In this document: positions 12,023 to 24,242 of the stretch, one piece after another
Layout: the number at the start of each line of letters is the position of its first letter
Numbering within the stretch: position 1 is the stretch's first letter
NCBI GenBank assembly: GCA_016647705.1
Contig: CM028335.1
Span: 16,947,905-17,011,904, forward strand
DNA: 64,000 bases
Reading direction: 5' to 3'
Origin: Eucommia ulmoides
Lineage: Eukaryota; Streptophyta; Magnoliopsida; Garryales; Eucommiaceae
Notes under the pieces: model-generated
What the model saw: the letters and a program-made list of their open reading frames with translations, nothing else
Told to the model about the DNA's origin: nothing
Databases searched by the model: none
Position numbers and translations under genes: made by a program

Positions 12023-12050
12023 TTTCCACCACACTCTACAATAACAACCA

Positions 12051-12061
12051 CTATATATAAG
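12051..12061 (-). promoter_or_regulatory. Candidate TATA box of the hydrolase gene
   Basis: The minus strand reads CTTATATATAG here, upstream of the proposed first exon. A GA-rich tract at about 12093-12109 lies just upstream, as in many plant promoters. Confidence 0.35.
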
Positions 12062-12249
12062 ATCAGAACCTCAGAAATTCTCCATTATAGGGGAGAGAGA
12101 GAGAGAGATCTGAATGATGACTGTTGCATTTTGTTTCTGCCTGCCGAGTTCGACTAAGAAGACAGAACCAATGATTGGGTGATTTGGGAAATGGATTGTC
12201 TGCGATGTTACGACCAGGGTATCCTAGTTGTACGCTCCGGATCATCGTA

Positions 12250-14430
12250 CCCTCGAGGATAAATAAGTCACATGTGTACAGCTATTGCATATAACAGCCC
12301 TACGGATGACTTCATTTTAATGAGTTCGTTAGTTCATGTATTTATGCATATTTACCAACCAAAAGATTTATAAGAATTTGGAGGACCGTAAAAGTATTCT
12401 AAAAAACAATAATTATATTCTCCCGTTTGTCTCAAGAGAGGAGAATAAATGTGTTGACCTTTTTACCAAAAAAAAATGAGTTAAAAAATAGAACTGAAAA
12501 ATATGGAGTCACTGTCAGAAGACATGACAGAGATGATCCTTACAAAATTGAACACAGGTGTTTTTGATTGGTGTTCGTAATTGTGTTGTTTTTCAAAAAA
12601 ATAAAAAAAAAATTACAAGAATTTTTCTAAAAAAGTAAGAAAGTATTCGGTTTGTTTAAATTTTAATTAAAATATAGTTAAGTATAAATAAAATAATTAT
12701 TGAGATGTGGGATTTGATAATTAAGTAGTGAGTAATTGATTATGATTACAATTAGTGATAAATGTCAATTTTATTTTTGTCATATTAATTTGAAAAGAAA
12801 AATGGTTGTACAATTTTACCACCATAATTAGTGAGAAACATATTGCATAATTGCGACCCTTGGAGTTGGTTTGATATTTTTTTGGGAAATACCTTTAACC
12901 CGAAAAAGAAACGCCAAATTGGATTCAAATTTTCTATGTTATTAATGTGGAATTTTGTTGCAAAAGAGGTAACTTTTTGTACAATAAAATTATCTTTTGA
13001 TTGGTGATGAGTGAATTTTGATTACTCAAAGAATATACTTTTCATTTTTCTTTAAACTATTGTCAGTCATCTGATTTACAACTGATATCACTCTATGTCA
13101 TAAATTGTCAAACATCATTAATAACCCACCGCATATGAAAATAAGTATCAACAAAAAAAGCTTATCTCGTGAATTTTCACAATAGATTAAATTTGTGAAA
13201 ATTATATCATTTAATATACATTTTATCCTCTTCATGTTTATATCCATATTAATTCTTTTTGGGTGAAAAAAGATTTGAAAGCGAACGTTCACTAGAAATG
13301 GTCAAACACCACTTTTTTAATAATCCACAAATTATATATATATTGATCATTTTAGTAAAAAATAAAAAAATTCAAATGTTAACGTTCACTATAAATGGTC
13401 AAATGTCACTAAAACCCATCAATTGTGGAAATGACCACCAACAAGAAAAGTCAATTTTGTGAACATTTATATTGATTATTTCCAATAAATATATTCTAAA
13501 TATTTTTTTTATTTTTTATTTTTTTGTTAAATATGATTTCAGATGATCCAAGGGGGGATTTTTTTTTTTTTTTTTTTTTATGTTATTATTAGTAAAATAT
13601 CTTATTATGTTAAGTTTCATGTGCTTTATATCAATTTAAGTTAAATTATGCGTTGGAATAACATATGTCGTGAACATACACGAAATTATGTAATATTGTT
13701 GTTTTGAGATAACTTTTTTAGTGAACCTTCATTAAAGAAAAGAATGCATGTTTGCTAATAAAATTCTCCAAGTGAACATTGACGGGTAATATTCTGTTGT
13801 ATTGGTGGATTAATTTAATCAATGTCCACTCAAATAAATCACATTTTGTTGGGGTTATTGATTCAGTGAATATTTATTAATTGAAATCCAGTACCTTTTA
13901 TAGTTGTTTTTAGTATACATTTATCATCTAATTTAAATCATGTGTTAGGTTAATTGTCTTGCTGAACATTCATGAAAACAAATATATGATTATGGCATGT
14001 AATTTATTTAGTGAATATTCATTAAATTAAGTCAAAGTTTGTGTTAGGGTAATATATGTAGTGAAGATCACGAAATTAAATAATAATATTATTTTTGGGA
14101 TAATTATTTTAGTGAACATTTACTAAACAAATAAATGCTTATTAATGAAACTATCTAAGTGAAAATTCACTAGCTATTTGTTTTTTTGTGTGTGTGTGTT
14201 GGTGGATTGATTTAATGAACGACCACAACTTATGTTGGAGGTAATTAATTTTAGAAAACATTCCCGAATTTGATTTCATGTACCTTTCGTAGTTGTTTTG
14301 GTGAGCATTTATCAATCTAAGTTACATTATATGTTATGTTATTTGTCTTAGTGAACATTCATTATGTGTTGGGTTATTTCACTAAAAAATAATCAATATA
14401 GATATCAAAATAAATATAATGAAATATAGA
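12250..14430. other. AT-rich intergenic DNA with a scattered GTGAACATTCACT-like word
   Basis: No gene seen. Between about 13,270 and 14,390 a word close to GTGAACATTCACT or its variants (GTGAACATTCATT, GTGAATATTCATT, GTGAACATTTACT, GTGAAAATTCACT, CGTTCACTAGAAATGGTCAA) recurs roughly a dozen times at irregular spacing. The same type of word recurs in the leader of the copia element at 29.5-30.3 kb, so this block is probably a decayed leader or LTR of a related element. Confidence 0.45.
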
Positions 14431-14437
14431 TTAAAAT

Positions 14438-14658
14438 GTGTCAACCCCAAAGGATTCAAGTTCCAATGTGATTGTATTGATGATTCAATTAACTTGAATA
14501 TTTGTCTAGACTAATATTTTGTTTGAGATGTGATTACAATATTTAAGGATATTAGTCAATATTAATGCTGGATCAAGATAATGAACTTTCAAAATAAGAA
14601 GCCTTGAACAAGAAGATGAATCATCAGGATGATGTAAATCAAAGACATGATGAAAAAG

Positions 14659-14689
<31 letters not shown>

Positions 14690-15529
14690 GTATTATTAAG
14701 CTAAAACAACACTTATAATGTAAAATTCTTGATAACCCGATTAGGATCATTCACTGCATGTAAATATGCAATTATCTGCTAATATGTGTGTGCTTCAGTG
14801 TGGTAAGTGTTTTATTTCATGAACGAATGTGTCTTAAACCTATCTTAAAATGTGCTAAAAGTTAGTTAAAATCAGTCAACTAGCGTAAAATTTAGTCAAT
14901 TGATTATAACCAAACTTTGATAACATGAAATTTGAGATCAAATGGTCAACTAATTAGTTCAGGGACTAGAGATTTAGAAGTTTGAGCCAAAACAGCCGAC
15001 TGACTAGGGAATTCGGTCGACTGATTACTTCAAGTTCCCAAAACTTTTGAGATCTTCATCAAACAGTTGCCTTATTTTTTGGACAGTGGACTGCATAATG
15101 CTTATTTTTTTTGAAATTTTGTGAACGTTTTTCGAAGACCTTTTTGTCTCGGTTTTGATGATTAATATTGTTAAAGTATTTTTTAAATGTTCTAAAATGA
15201 TTGGTTGTTTAGAAATATTTTTTATTTTTGAATCAAGGACTTTAAAAAAACCTCATTTCGGTCCTCAAATTCTCTGAATTCATGATTCTTTTAGTAAAAC
15301 TTTGTGACCTCTATTTTTTCAATCAAAATTTTAAACTATTTTGAGGCATGAATCTGGACTTAAAAATGGCAGAATTCATAATTAAAATGGTTGAAAATCT
15401 TTAGGTCAAAAGGGTTAGGGTTTAAAGGAGGAAATCTAGGAAATAACTTTTTTTCTGAAACACTCAACAAACAATTAGTTCCACAAGAAATATCAACCTT
15501 TAATTGTCCATCAAAACCTCAGGATCAAC
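14438..15529 (-). mobile_element. SIRE-like Ty1/copia LTR (solo or truncated)
   Basis: The right part (about 15,440-15,529) matches the LTR start at 61,540-61,625, both containing TTTTTTCTGAAACACTCAA and ending in GGATCAACA on the plus strand (TGTTGATCC on the minus strand, the LTR 5' end). The middle carries CAGTCAACT/GGTCGACTGA-type words like those in the 61-kb LTR. No polypurine tract follows at 15,530; instead the tail of a gypsy pol gene does, so the copy looks inserted there. The low-coordinate boundary is an estimate. Confidence 0.5.
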
Positions 15530-15534
15530 AGAAA

Positions 15535-15675
15535 TCACCGGTCGTCGTCAAGAAAGTATTAGGGCACGGGGCCTTAATACTTCAAGAGAACGGGGCCTTA
15601 ATACTTCAAGAGATCGATGGAGAAAAATTCATAGAGCCCATTAATTCTAATACAGTCAAGAAGTTCTACCCGTAA
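15535..15675 (+). pseudogene. C-terminus of a Tat-lineage Ty3/gypsy polyprotein
   Basis: The plus frame reads VVVKKVLGHGALILQ, an internal repeat ENGALILQEIDGEKF, then IEPINSNTVKKFYP and a stop at 15,673-15,675. This matches the extreme C-terminal tail of integrase in Tat/Ogre-type elements as I recall it (KV..GGALIL..MDG....PINSD..KKYY). A 27-bp tandem duplication (GGGGCCTTAATACTTCAAGA twice, 15,569-15,622) repeats nine residues. Everything upstream has been replaced by the SIRE-like LTR. Confidence 0.6.
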
Positions 15676-18144
15676 AAAATAAACCCAGACTCACGACCGA
15701 AAGGAAGTGAGGGAAAAAAGGGTATAAAATTAGTACGACCTGAGGGTGTGGTAAAAACCCGAAAGGGCAATGCCGATAAGAAAGTAGGGATCGTAACAAG
15801 ATACAAAACCACCGACCCAGTGAACACCCAAGAGGGTGCTTAGGTACAAAAATGTGGTAGCCGACCTTAGTGAAAACCCGAAAGGGCACTAAGGGCAAAC
15901 ATATAATAAATAAAAATAGGCGCCATCGGATTTCAGCCATTGTCTCATTCATCTATGGAGTTTTGGATTCGTCTAGAAACCACCATATTATGATTGGATC
16001 GAGTAAATCCAAGAATTCGACTGGTAATTCTGTTTGCTTTAGAATTCGATGGAAGACAAGTCGGAAACTATTATAGATCTTGAAGCCCTCAATAAGTGAC
16101 CAAGTCTAAACTCGTATTCCTAAAAAAAAAAAAGGTATTTCTAAAAATGGAAAACATAATTGATTATGCAAGCTTTGTTTAGTAACCATAACCTCTTATT
16201 GTTTATATTTTATGTTTCTTTCATGACTAACATTTCAATACAGATAAGTAAAAAGGACAAACGACATAAGAGCAAAGAGATGAAAGAAGCTAAAACCTGG
16301 AAAATCACCCATAAGGCAATTCGATTCTAAAGATGTCTGACGTTATCACTGAACCAACAGTAAAAACCTATCAAAACCCCAGGATACCGCCAACAAATCA
16401 ACAATGAAACAAAAATCCTCGTTAAAATCCTATCCTATGATCCAAATTCATCAAAAGAGCGTAGACCCAGAAAAACCATCGTGCACCATAGAATACTTGG
16501 TTTTCGATTTTGCGGCAAGTGTGGTACACCCAGAGCTACCTCCAGGATGGAGCTTTTGACGAAAGAAGGAGACCATCGAGGAAGAGCTGCCAATTTCTAA
16601 AGAGAAAAGCTAGCATACATTGTTTAGGCGACAAGACCATGGAACGGAGCTGGGGGTTACCTTTTATTCTAACAATAATTTGACTGTAAAAAATACAGGA
16701 CTTAGATGCAGGCTGCATCTACAATAACATTTAAGGCTGAAAACCCAAAGCGAATAGGCGGAACACTTGAAGCGAATAATCAAATGGAAAAAAACAAGTT
16801 CACCATTCAACTCCAACAAATAATCTACAAACCTTGGCGCTACAGGTAACCCATTTTACCAATTCATGTTTAGACGACATAAACAATTATGTGGAATGGG
16901 TGTTTCAGCAATAGGCCAAATCTTAAGAAATTAACTTCACAATTCAAGAAACACGTTTCAAATAAAAAATAAACACGTCGGCAAACTGCATTCGGGGATT
17001 TACATAAAAATAAATCCCGAATTCATTTTTCATCACCTTTGTTAAATAGTGAGATGAACCGATTTAGTTTCGCAATCCAGAAGCTAATCAGTCTCTCCCA
17101 GCCCGCAAGTCAGGGCATATTTTACACTGTCAATAAACATGAATCACAAAAAATAGAAGTGTCGAATTAGATTCCCCAAGGGAACTTATCTAGTCACCAC
17201 CCCAGTCTACGAATGGGGCATATTTCATCCTATTTAGGATTTTCCAATTCAAACAATGTTCATTTCATCTCACAACGTAAAATAAAATGCCCAAATCATA
17301 ATGAACTCAAACAAGAATGAATTACGTGTCGACCTGATTCCCTGTGAAAACAGGGATACATAGGCAACCTTTATATGGTTCGATTGTCAACATTAAAATT
17401 CTTCATTCAAATAAGGATGAACTATGTGTCGACCTGATTCTCTATGAAAATATGTATACATAGGCAGCCCTTATAAGGTTCAGTCGTTAACATTAAAATC
17501 CTTTATTCAATCAAGGATGAACTACATGTTGACCTGATTCTTAGTTATCTGAGATACGTAGGCAACCCACGTACGGGTTCAGTCGCCCTCTTAAAATAAA
17601 AATCTTTCATCCAAGGATGAACTACGTCTCGACCTGATTCTCGGCAAAGGCCGAGATGCGTAGGCAACCTTTGTGGGTTCGATTGATAACTTAAAGTTAA
17701 TAATTAATCAAGGATAAACAACATCAACGAAAAATCCTCCATCAATTGGGATTTAATCACATCAACTTTAAAATCAATCCCCCAATAAAGGACAAACTAC
17801 GTGTCGACCTGAGTCTTCGTAAATACTAGGATACATGAAACCTTTATAGGTTCAGTCGTCACCTTAAATTAAATTCTTTCATCCCCAGCGGACTGCGCTT
17901 CGACTTGTCCTTGGTAGATCACCAAGATACATAAAAAAACCAAAATGAGTTCATTCGAATTAGAGAGATGCCAACCTTACGACAATCTCTCAAGCCCTGT
18001 ATCAGGGCACATTTCCGGAGAAGTCCCTTGACTTTCCTGAGAAGTCGATGTCAATCATTTCATTCAACAAAACAACGAAGGATACTTGTGCACGAACTAC
18101 GTATCGACCTGATTCTTGGTAGATTACCAAGGTACGTAGGAAAC
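15676..18144 (+). mobile_element. 3' non-coding region of the Tat-lineage gypsy element
   Basis: Right after the pol stop come repeated phrases of the type AAAACCCGAAAGGGCA (about 15,755 and 15,873), a wording I associate with the region between pol and the 3' LTR of Tat/Ogre elements. From 17,290 a degenerate ~100-bp monomer follows. No coding sequence supported; the frames at 15,870-16,076 and 16,536-16,718 look like chance. Confidence 0.55.
17290..18144 (+). repeat. Degenerate tandem monomers of the GAACTACGT..CGACCTGATTC type
   Basis: At least six irregular units start near 17,310, 17,425, 17,520, 17,620, 17,795 and 18,095. Each has a core like AACTACGTGTCGACCTGATTC, then a small inverted repeat around the word for the base-paired segment (CCCTG..AAAACAGGG, TCGGCAAAGGCCGAGA), then ATACGTAGGCAACC..GGTTCAGTCG. 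Further copies lie at 19,560, 20,265, 27,560 and 27,750. The arms change between copies while staying self-complementary. Confidence 0.75.
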
Positions 18145-19509
18145 TGATAGGTGTAATTACCTATCTATTTTCAAACCGAACTTGTTAGTTTTCGAGTGTT
18201 ATTATAGTATTTTAATACGTTTTAATATATTTTTATTCTACTTGTATTAAAACAGGTGTGGGGGTGAAAAGGGATAAAAAGGGACCATAAACGACCAAAT
18301 CGGATCAAGAATGGTGAGAAAACAAGCATAGAGGCAAAATTCTGAAAAGCAGCCCACCGCTGCGCAGTCAATATGCAGAGAGAGCCCTTTTCTTGCTAAA
18401 AGCTCACCACCGAGGCTGTGAAACAACATAAAGGTCTCTACTTCCACCGCTGAGTCCACCATTGAGGCCGTGATCAAACTGATTTAACTACCGTCGCGGC
18501 GGTGACTCTACACACACTTTAGATATTTATTTAGATATTTTTTAGCCCTATATCATTCTCCTCTCATCTATTTTGGCCAAAAGAGAGCTCTTAAGGTTAG
18601 AATAGGGTTGAGAGGTTTTTTAGGAATGCTCCACCAAATCCGAAGGACAAGAACACGTTGTGAAGAAGGAGAAGCGATCTTGGAACGGTTTTAGCGGCAA
18701 ATCTTCGGACTATGGCTAGTTTCTCTCATTTCTTTCTTTATTTCTTGACTTCAGATTATGGTTTGAGTATGTTTAGCTCGTTTATCATTGTATATACGGA
18801 TATGGTCGTTAGTTAAATTGATGTTGTCTAGAGATTACTATAATTTATGAATATGTGATTTTGAAATCGGTATTTCGTTAATAGTTGTTCTTCGTTATTT
18901 GATTGTGTTTACCGTTTCTCCCTATTTATTATGCTTGTTATGATATACTAAGAATACGAGATTTGACACTCGGGAGAGATAACCCCGAATTCGGATTAGG
19001 GTAAACACAACGCGACAATCTAATAATCTGGGAGAGAGTTAGAAAGTATGCAATCAATGACGTTGGGGCAAGACTCATGTGACTATGTATTCTAAAAAAC
19101 GTTAGAGGGGGACTTCGACATTAACGCAAAGTCACATATTCATTTACTTGTCACTCGGAAGAGGGAGTGAATGAGTTTAAGATATAGAGATTGTCAGATA
19201 AGTTGAACACCGTTAACGTAAGTCAAACGAGATCTATCGCATATTTGTAAACGAAGTTAATCCCTATATAATCCATTCCCTTAAACGTCTCAAAATAGTA
19301 ATATAGTTTAATTAGATAAATTAGTATTTTAGTATTAGTATATTATTAATTATAAAACTTCATTTTCTATTGCCTAGATAAAATTAAGTTATGATAATTA
19401 CGGTATTCGGCAATATTCTTAACTAATCCTTGTGGAAACGATAACCCTTACTTTTCCCACTCTACTAAAACTTAACCCGTACACTTACAGTGACTGTAGC
19501 GACGTAACA
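18145..19509 (+). mobile_element. LTR-like block 1 (solo gypsy-type LTR)
   Basis: It begins TGATAGGTGTAATTACC and ends near GACTGTAGCGACGTAACA, after the CTTGTGGAAACGATAACCC and TACACTTACAG wording found at the end of all three blocks here. It shares with blocks 2 and 3 the phrases GATTAGGGTAAACACAACG and CAATCAATGACGTT. It carries CCACCGC..GCGGT-type words near 18,355-18,505. No matching target duplication was found, so boundaries are approximate. Confidence 0.55.
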
Positions 19510-22343
19510 TTCTGCCACCAGAGACCCTGAGAAGTACGGTCGACAAATCTAAAAATCAGCATAACGAGGGCTGAATTGCATTTTACCTAGATTCCTGACC
19601 TAGGAAATCAGGGTATGTAGATAACCCAGGTGGGTTTTGGTCACTTGACGATCGTTATCTAAAGCAGTGATATCAACAGACAAAAACAACCCAATGGGGT
19701 TTTCAGACTAAAACGGACATTACAATCACACGCTCGATTCAGGATATATAGACAACCCATGTGGGCTTTGTCATATACTCCTAAATGCTCCAGATGTAAT
19801 CCTGTGTCCCAACTAGAGCTGGGACACATTATATCCGGTTTCTCCATCGAAATCCTATGATAAGAGTCACCCCAGCTAGAGTTGGAGCACATTATATCAG
19901 ATTTCTCCGTGGAGACTTCTTGATATTGATTCACAACACCTATAACGAATTTCAAAATTCATAATCCAAGAGCTAAAATCCATAATCCATGAAAATAAAC
20001 AAGCGTAATCAAGCCCCAGTCTACGACATGGGCACATTTTATCCGAGGTTAAATTTTTCCAGGACGTTTTCTAGCCCTCGATAGGTAGTCCCAGGTGGGA
20101 CGTGGCCAAGAAACTCCACTAGGTGTCGAGTTTTCCCGAGAGCTTTCTCCGGTGAGATTTCTCTCTGTCATATTAAATCATGCATTGATATGATAACCCA
20201 AAAATCAGTTTCTCTAGCCAAGAATCTTTTTCCGCCAAATACTGATTTACCTTTCATGTTAGAACTACATTTGGCCTGATTCTCATTGAGATATGCAGGA
20301 AAACCCTGTGGGCACAGCCATAACTAGGAGTTGACGATGTCGTTATACTCCAAGCGCGATAGAATTGGTGTGTCACTATCTTTACCTAGCTTAAGCCTCA
20401 TGGAACAAGGCTATTCATAGTCGCCTACGAGAACTAGTACACGCGGGACAATTCTATTCACACTCACCCTCGAGAATCAAATCACCAGGCTATTCACAGC
20501 CACATTTGATATAATAATAAACAAAGGACCAGGCTATTCATGACCACCTTTGATATAATAATAAACAAAGGACCAAACTATTCACGGCCACCTTTGATAT
20601 AGTAATAAACAAAGGATCAGGCTATTCATGACCACCTTTGATATAGTAATAAATAAATGACCAGGTTATTCACGACCACCTTTGATATAGTAATAAACAA
20701 ATGACCAGGATATTCATGGCCACCTTTGATATATTAATAAACGAAGGGCCAGGTTATTCATGGCCACTATTAATACAGTAACAAACAAAGGACCAGGCTA
20801 TTCATGGCCACCATTGATATGGTAGTAAAGAAGGACCAGGCTATTCACGACTACCTTCAATATAGTAATAACGAAGGACCAGGCTATTCATGGCCACCTT
20901 CAATATAGTAATAAACAAAGGACCAAGCTATTCACGGCCACATTTGATATAGAAATAACAAAGGACCAGGCTATTCACAATCACCTTTGATATAGTAGTA
21001 ACGAAGGACTAGGCTATTCATGGCCACCTTTGATATAGTAATAACTCGTGGGACAAGGTTATTCACAGTTGCCCTCGAAAATCAAAGGACAAGGCTATTC
21101 ACAGTCTCATTTGATAACCATCCTCTAGGACTGGCTATTGGCCCTCCGTGAAGAGGATTCTTTGCCTATTTTGGAAGGAATGTAGTTAAACCTATGGCTG
21201 ATATGTTGGTCTGAAAATAGCCCCGCCAACCTGGGAAACTACAAGACATGATTCGCCATTCTTTGTACGCTACCGACGTAATACTCATGGGAAAAGGCTA
21301 TTCACAGCCCCCCTCGAGAAACAAAGGACAAGCCTCGTCACAGGCACCTTTGATAAGTAATAATTCACGGGACAATGCTATTCACAGTCATCCTAAAGAG
21401 ACAAAGGACAAGGTTATTCACAGTCGCCTTTGTGGGAACCACCCTCTAGGATAAGGTATGTCTTTACTGCTTTTATAGGATAGAGATAGCAACGTCAAAA
21501 GCTCTTGACGTTGCTTAGTTAAATTTAAATTCCAGTCTTTAATTTTTATGTCTAGTGAAACAAAATATATGTCTTCTTTTTTGTTATTATGAGTAAACTC
21601 GCATAATAAAGAGAGACAATTGTAGACATCGTGTTTTGTCCCGACCAATCAATGTTGAATTGAAAGTACAAGTTCAGATAAACTTTAAATTGAGGTTTAA
21701 AGGGAATGAATTTCTACTTTCAATCAATAATGAATAATACAAAAAACAACAAATATATATATATATATAAAACATAAAAACTGTTGAATTTAACTAGATT
21801 CGGTAAAAGTAAAAGTTTCAGGTCTACCTTAAGATTCCTAAAATTAAAGGGAGGCTAAGATGATTGTATTAAATGATGATTTTATCACCTTTAACATAAA
21901 TAAAAATTAGTACAACCCTTTAATTATAGGATATTTCACTAATTACCTTTGTTACCTAATTCGACCCTGAAACATTTACTATTATTGGTTTCATCAATTC
22001 AACACCAAAAATACCTACCTAAATACTTGTTTAAAGTTCAAATATCAATAAAACTAATTCTAAAGACTGTGATCAAGGCATGGAAATGTCATGTCAAGTC
22101 CAAGTTACACAACGTAAGGATTATGACTCGGTTTAAAATCAACCAAACTGAAGTCATTTGACTAACTACCAAATCTCATCCAACTAAGGGCCCAACCAAG
22201 TATAATGACTCATAAAATTGAGCATTAAAACTTAAAAGGAAGCTTCCTAGAAGTTTCCTACAAAATATCTAAACAAGGAACCAAATCACTTAGGAAGTAA
22301 CCAATCGTTATCGAAACTAAACCGATTCAGTTCGCCACCTAAG
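19510..22343 (+). mobile_element. Retrotransposon non-coding region between LTR-like blocks 1 and 2
   Basis: It contains more monomers of the CGACCTGATTC type (19,560; 19,735; 20,265), wording such as CCCCAGTCTACGACATGGGC also present near 17,205, and the 44-bp satellite array. No coding frame is convincing; this continues the gypsy 3' region interrupted by block 1. The stretch from 21,460 on is plain AT-rich DNA. Confidence 0.5.
20485..21050 (+). repeat. 44-bp minisatellite, about 13 units
   Basis: Units of 43-45 bp have the consensus CCAGGCTATTCATGGCCACC then TTTGATATAGTAATAAACAAAGGA, with substitutions. Degenerate relatives extend to both sides (20,400-20,484 and 21,050-21,440: AAGGCTATTCACAGTCGCC). 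Confidence 0.9.
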
Positions 22344-22566
22344 TGATAGGTGTGATCTACCTACGTATTTTCAAACTGAATTAAGTTGGTTTTTAAGCGT
22401 TTATATAGTATTTTATTATGTTTTAATTAATTTTTATCTTTTTGTATTAAATTAGGTGTGGGGGGCAAAAAGATAGGAAACTGGAGCGAAAACGATGAGA
22501 TCGAACAGAAGGCAAGTCGAAGTTACGATGGATAAACAAGCAAGGAGGCAAAAATATGAAGAAAAC

Positions 22567-23057
22567 CCACCGCCTAGGTGTCCAGACCTCTGCCTAGGCA
22601 GTGAAGATGCTGAGAATGACAAAAGGCTACTGACAGCCCACCGCCTAGGCAAGAAATTCCTCCGCCTAGGCAGAAACCCCAGTAGAAATATTTTCAAGTC
22701 CACTGCCTACTTCTTCGCCTAGGCGGTCACCAAATCTGCAAAGCCGGTACAGGTGTTGTAACTACAAGTCTATTTTGAATACGATGCAATCCGATTTTGG
22801 AAACACTCAAAACATGGAAGTTGTATATATTTTTCTTATATTTATATAGGTTTTTTAATCACCTCAATTGGATTTCGGATGAAGAAGTTATAGTTAAAGA
22901 AAAATGCAAACCTGCAGTAACTCTGCCTAGGCGGAAATTCCACCGATTAAGCGGAAAAAACGGCAGAAAGTTAACCGACCTAACTTCGCCTAGGCAGAAA
23001 TTCCATCGCCTAGGCGAAAAAATAGCAGAAAGTTAACCGACCTAACTTCTCTTAGGC
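22567..23057. repeat. Cluster of GCCTAGGC palindromes in LTR-like block 2
   Basis: About ten copies of CCGCCTAGGCGG or one-step variants lie in 500 bp, for example TGCCTAGGCA at 22,591-22,600, CGCCTAGGCG at 22,716-22,725 and 23,007-23,016, and CGCCTAGGCA at 22,987-22,996. They sit directly upstream of the TATA box at 23,111. Confidence 0.85.
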
Positions 23058-23110
23058 GAAAACCCTTTGCACAGCCTTGATATTTATTAGATATTTTGAG
23101 ATCTTTTGCC

Positions 23111-23118
23111 TATAAATA
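23111..23118 (+). promoter_or_regulatory. TATA box of LTR-like block 2
   Basis: TATAAATA is followed by a CT-rich stretch (CCCCTCTCCTCCCCCTTC), typical of a plant LTR promoter. It falls within block 2, after the palindrome cluster. Confidence 0.55.
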
Positions 23119-23550
23119 CCCCTCTCCTCCCCCTTCTATGGCCTCTCTTGATTTTTGGAGCCCCTTAGAATATATCTAAGAGTATATTTAGGTGTTTTAG
23201 AGGTGGAGCTCACATCCCTAAGTGGAGAAGACGGTGAATCAATTGTTAAGCGTTCTTAGTGGTTTATCTTCGGACAAGACTAAGTTATTCGACTGTTTTT
23301 TCTTATTTATTTATCTTAGGATCATGTGAGCATGTTTAGCTCGATTTATATGTTTTTGCGGCTATGGCCACGAGTTAAATATGGATTGTAGTAGGGATTA
23401 ACGTTATATTTATAAATATGTTTGTTTGGATAATTTTGGTGTTGCGTTTATGTTTGTTCTTCGTAGTTTGATTGTGTTTATCGTATTATTTGTTTATTAT
23501 GCTTAGAATGGTAAATGGAGAATACGAGATTTTGACAAACCCCATATTCG

Positions 23551-23947
23551 AATTAGGGTAAACAAACGTCACGATTCGATAACTCGGTCGGGGTTTGAAT
23601 CGTGGATAATCGATGACGTTAGGGCAAGACTCACGCGACCTAGGGTCGTTAAGACGTTGAGAGGGACTTCTTCATTAACACGAAGTTGCGTTATATCCCT
23701 CATCTTACACTCATGAGAGGTGGCGATGGAGTTTTAGAATGGAGATTGTCGATAGGGTAAATACAACGCGACAATCCAATAACCCAAAAGGGAGTTGAAT
23801 TGTGTGCAATCAATGACACTGGGCGAGACTCGCGTGACCTAGGGTCGTTAAGACGTTGAGGGGGACTTCTTCGTTGACTCGAAGTCATGTATTCCCCTGT
23901 TTTACACTCGGGAAAGGTGGCGATGGAGTTTACGTACTGAGGTTGTC
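23551..23947 (+). repeat. Tandem duplication of ~200 bp in LTR-like block 2
   Basis: Unit 1 begins at AATTAGGGTAAACAAACG and unit 2 at GATAGGGTAAATACAACG. Both contain GACCTAGGGTCGTTAAGACG and GGTGGCGATGGAGTTT. Confidence 0.75.
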
Positions 23948-24242
23948 AAATAGGTCAAACAATGTAAACGTGAGTAAATCGGAATTGAACACGTATTTGT
24001 AAACACATTAATCCCTAGATAATTATTCACCCTAAAACATATTAGCATATTAGTGTAGTTAATTTAGGTTATATCAGTATTAGTTTAATTAATTAAATAC
24101 ATTTGTTTTTCGCCTAGATAAAATTAGGTCATGACAAATGCGGTATTCGATAGTAATGACACCAATCCCTGTGGATATGATAACCCGATCTTAACGATCA
24201 CACTATACTAAAACTTTGACCTCATACACTTGCGAGTAGTCA

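Larger units (their letters stand above)
22344..24242 (+). mobile_element. LTR-like block 2 (solo gypsy-type LTR)
   Basis: It begins TGATAGGTGTGATCTACC, closely matching block 1, and ends near CACTTGCGAGTAGTCA. A TATAAATA box at 23,111-23,118 lies below a cluster of GCCTAGGC palindromes (22,567-23,057). A ~200-bp internal tandem duplication (23,551-23,750 and 23,751-23,947) explains its extra length over block 1. No target duplication was found. Divergence from block 1 is too great for a recent LTR pair. Confidence 0.55.

Noticed and set aside
20485-21050. 44-bp repeat considered as a CRISPR array
   Set aside because: Units are contiguous and degenerate without unique spacers, in plant retrotransposon DNA.
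18145-24242. LTR-like blocks 1 and 2 as the two LTRs of one element
   Set aside because: Their sequences are far apart and differ in length and palindrome words. No primer site follows block 1, and the flanks do not match. They are more likely separate solo LTRs.
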